DNA of 6,797 nucleotides from an uncultured Clostridia bacterium (lineage in GTDB: Bacteria > Bacillota > Clostridia > Oscillospirales > Oscillospiraceae): the NCBI GenBank assembly GCA_946405655.1, contig CAMJHX010000070.1, forward strand, positions 1-6,797. Reading direction: 5' to 3'. The notes beneath the pieces were generated by a model, which saw only the letters and a program-made list of their open reading frames with translations, had not been told where the DNA came from and did no database searches. This document shows positions 5,601 through 6,797 of this stretch, one piece after another. Positions within the stretch are counted from its first letter, which is position 1. Each line of letters opens with the position of its first letter. Made by a program: the position numbers and the translations under genes.

Positions 5601-6749
5601 ATGAAACGCAAAAAAATCAGTGAACAAAGCTGGTATCCCTATGCCGTGGCGATCTGCCTGGGCGTGCTGCTGTATGTGCTGCTCGAGCACATCAGCAACA
5701 TCTGGGGCGCCGTCAGCAAGATCAGCGGCTATTTTCTCCCCGTGCTGCTCGGCTGCGTGCTGGCGTATCTCATGAACCCGCTCGCCAAGCTCTATGAGCG
5801 CAGGCTGTTTCGCCGGGTGAAAAAGCCGAACCTCGGCTGGTCGCTCTCCGTGGCGCTCGCGGTCATCACGGTCGTGGCGTTCCTGCTCTTCCTGATCGGC
5901 ACGCTCGTCCCGCAGCTGATCGACAGCGTCACCACGCTTGTGAGCAATGTGGACTCTTACCTTGAAACGCTCAAAAAGCTGATCGAGCGCTGGGGCCTCG
6001 CCAAGCATGTGGACGTGGACAATATCCTGTCCTCCTCCGGCGATTTGGTCAACAAGATTGCCGACTGGATCTCCAAGAACCTCTCGAACATCGTCAGCGC
6101 CTCCTCCAAGGCGGGCAAGGGCGTCGCCAACTGGGTCATCGCGCTGATCCTCTCGATCTATCTGCTCGCGGCGAAGGAACCGCTCAAGCTCGGCGTTCTC
6201 CGCCTTGCGCGCGCCACCATGAGCAAGCCGCATCTGGAGCACTCGCGCCTGTTTCTCACCCGGTGCGACAGCATCCTCTCGCGCTATATCACCTACAGCC
6301 TGCTCGATGCGCTCATCATCGGCATTGCAAACCTGATCTTCATGTGGATCATGGGCATGCAGTATGCCGGTCTCGTCTCCGTTGTCGTGGGCTTCACGAA
6401 TCTGATCCCGACCTTCGGCCCGGTCATCGGCGCCGCGATCGGCGGCCTGATCCTGCTTCTGGTCAAGCCCCTCCATGCGCTCATCTTCGTGGGCTTCACG
6501 CTCATCCTGCAGACGCTCGACGGTTATGTCATCAAGCCGCGCCTGTTTGGAAACTCCCTCGGCGTTTCGGGTCTGCTGATCCTCGTCTCCATCGTCGTCG
6601 GCGGAAACATCTTCGGCGTGGTCGGCATTCTGCTCGCCATCCCGTTCGCCGCCATTCTCGACTTTGTCTATAAGGAGGTCTTCCTCCCGTGGCTCGAGGC
6701 GAGAGGGGAGCGCCGCCAAAAGGAAAAGCCTGAAATCAAATCCGAATAA
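5601..6749 (+). CDS. AI-2E family transporter (PerM/UPF0118)
   Basis: Polytopic membrane protein of the AI-2E/PerM family. Characterised members include E. coli TqsA, linked to autoinducer-2 export, and Na+/H+ antiporters, so the family name does not settle the substrate. The 382 residues match the usual length (about 340 to 400). Predicted helices are near 14-30, 41-60 and 80-105, then a polar, partly amphipathic segment at 106-175, then helices near 176-193, 230-253, 257-285, 288-305 and 320-350. Family hallmarks are NLIPTFGPVIGA (267-278), DGYVIKPRLFG (307-317), GVSGLL (321-326) and GGNIFGVVGILLAIP (334-348). The tail (about 366-382) is charged and cytoplasmic. It follows the MMPL gene by 72 bases, has its own predicted promoter, and ends directly at a hairpin terminator. 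A functional link with the MMPL protein is possible from adjacency but not shown. Confidence 0.93.
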   Translation: MKRKKISEQSWYPYAVAICLGVLLYVLLEHISNIWGAVSKISGYFLPVLLGCVLAYLMNPLAKLYERRLFRRVKKPNLGWSLSVALAVITVVAFLLFLIGTLVPQLIDSVTTLVSNVDSYLETLKKLIERWGLAKHVDVDNILSSSGDLVNKIADWISKNLSNIVSASSKAGKGVANWVIALILSIYLLAAKEPLKLGVLRLARATMSKPHLEHSRLFLTRCDSILSRYITYSLLDALIIGIANLIFMWIMGMQYAGLVSVVVGFTNLIPTFGPVIGAAIGGLILLLVKPLHALIFVGFTLILQTLDGYVIKPRLFGNSLGVSGLLILVSIVVGGNIFGVVGILLAIPFAAILDFVYKEVFLPWLEARGERRQKEKPEIKSE

Positions 6750-6777
6750 AAAAGAACCGGCATTGCCGGTTCTTTTT
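6749..6777. terminator. Intrinsic terminator after the AI-2E family gene, probably bidirectional
   Basis: The stem is 13 pairs with a three-base loop (ATT, 6762-6764). Its core GAACCGGC (6754-6761) pairs with GCCGGTTC (6765-6772). The core is flanked by an A tract on the left (6748-6753) and five T residues on the right (6773-6777), so it can end transcription from either side. It overlaps the last base of the stop codon and closes the rightward unit. Confidence 0.92.
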
Positions 6778-6796
6778 ATATCTCTTCGATTCTGAC
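6776..6796 (-). CDS. Possible C-terminal tail of a convergent gene (right edge)
   Basis: On the minus strand, bases 6796-6776 read Val-Arg-Ile-Glu-Glu-Ile then TAA. This would be the last six residues of a leftward gene ending just at the bidirectional terminator, which is the usual layout for convergent genes. Only six codons are visible and no product can be named; the stop could equally be chance in intergenic DNA. Confidence 0.25.
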   Translation of the reverse strand, partial: VRIEEI

Positions 6797-6797
6797 G

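Noticed and set aside
3333..6719. A 1128-codon open frame on the minus strand opposite both transporter genes and the gap between them
   Set aside because: It is in exact codon register with both sense genes, so it stays open simply because those genes avoid TTA, CTA and TCA codons under GC-rich codon bias. Its product would be an extremely charged, Asp/Glu/Arg/His-rich chain, the complement of hydrophobic membrane segments, with no recognisable domain.

Overview
This window is about 60% GC by eye and carries five protein-coding genes arranged around one divergent promoter region. Long leftward genes lie from base 1 to about 3195, and two rightward membrane-protein genes lie from 3378 to 6749. 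Codon use is strongly GC-biased at third positions, Shine-Dalgarno sites are strong (AGGAGG, AAGGAG, GGAGG), and promoters are sigma-A-like. A capE-capF-capG order together with an MMPL protein and an AI-2E family protein suggests a high-GC Firmicute, perhaps an Oscillospirales-type gut Clostridium. That placement is an inference from style and gene type; no marker gene is present to prove it.

Left half (1 to 3195, minus strand): a tightly packed three-gene cassette for UDP-N-acetyl-L-fucosamine (UDP-L-FucNAc), a precursor of capsule, O-antigen or other cell-wall polysaccharides. Transcription starts near 3232 and runs leftward. CapE/FnlA-type dehydratase/5-epimerase acts on UDP-GlcNAc. CapF/FnlB-type bifunctional 3-epimerase (cupin)/4-reductase (SDR) comes next. 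CapG/FnlC-type 2-epimerase is last and is cut by the left edge, with roughly 40 C-terminal residues missing. Gaps between genes are 2 to 3 bases, and each downstream Shine-Dalgarno lies inside the end of the preceding gene, so the enzymes are probably translationally coupled.

Middle (3196 to 3377): a 182-base divergent control region with a good sigma-A-like promoter on each strand and a CCTGCG/CGCAGG inverted repeat between the two -35 boxes.

Right half (3378 to 6749, plus strand): an MMPL/RND (HAE3-type) transporter with Asp-Tyr pairs in the predicted TM4 and TM10, then a 72-base gap with its own extended -10 promoter and a small hairpin around the ribosome binding site, then an AI-2E/PerM (UPF0118) family membrane protein. 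A strong hairpin with flanking A and T tracts ends this unit and could work in both directions. A few bases beyond it may be the tail of a convergent gene.

I see no mobile element, CRISPR array, tRNA or rRNA. All genes belong to recognised families and I found no clear sign of a new multi-gene system. The least explained points are the substrate of the MMPL protein, the possible shared operator in the divergent region, and the matching promoters of the two transporters.
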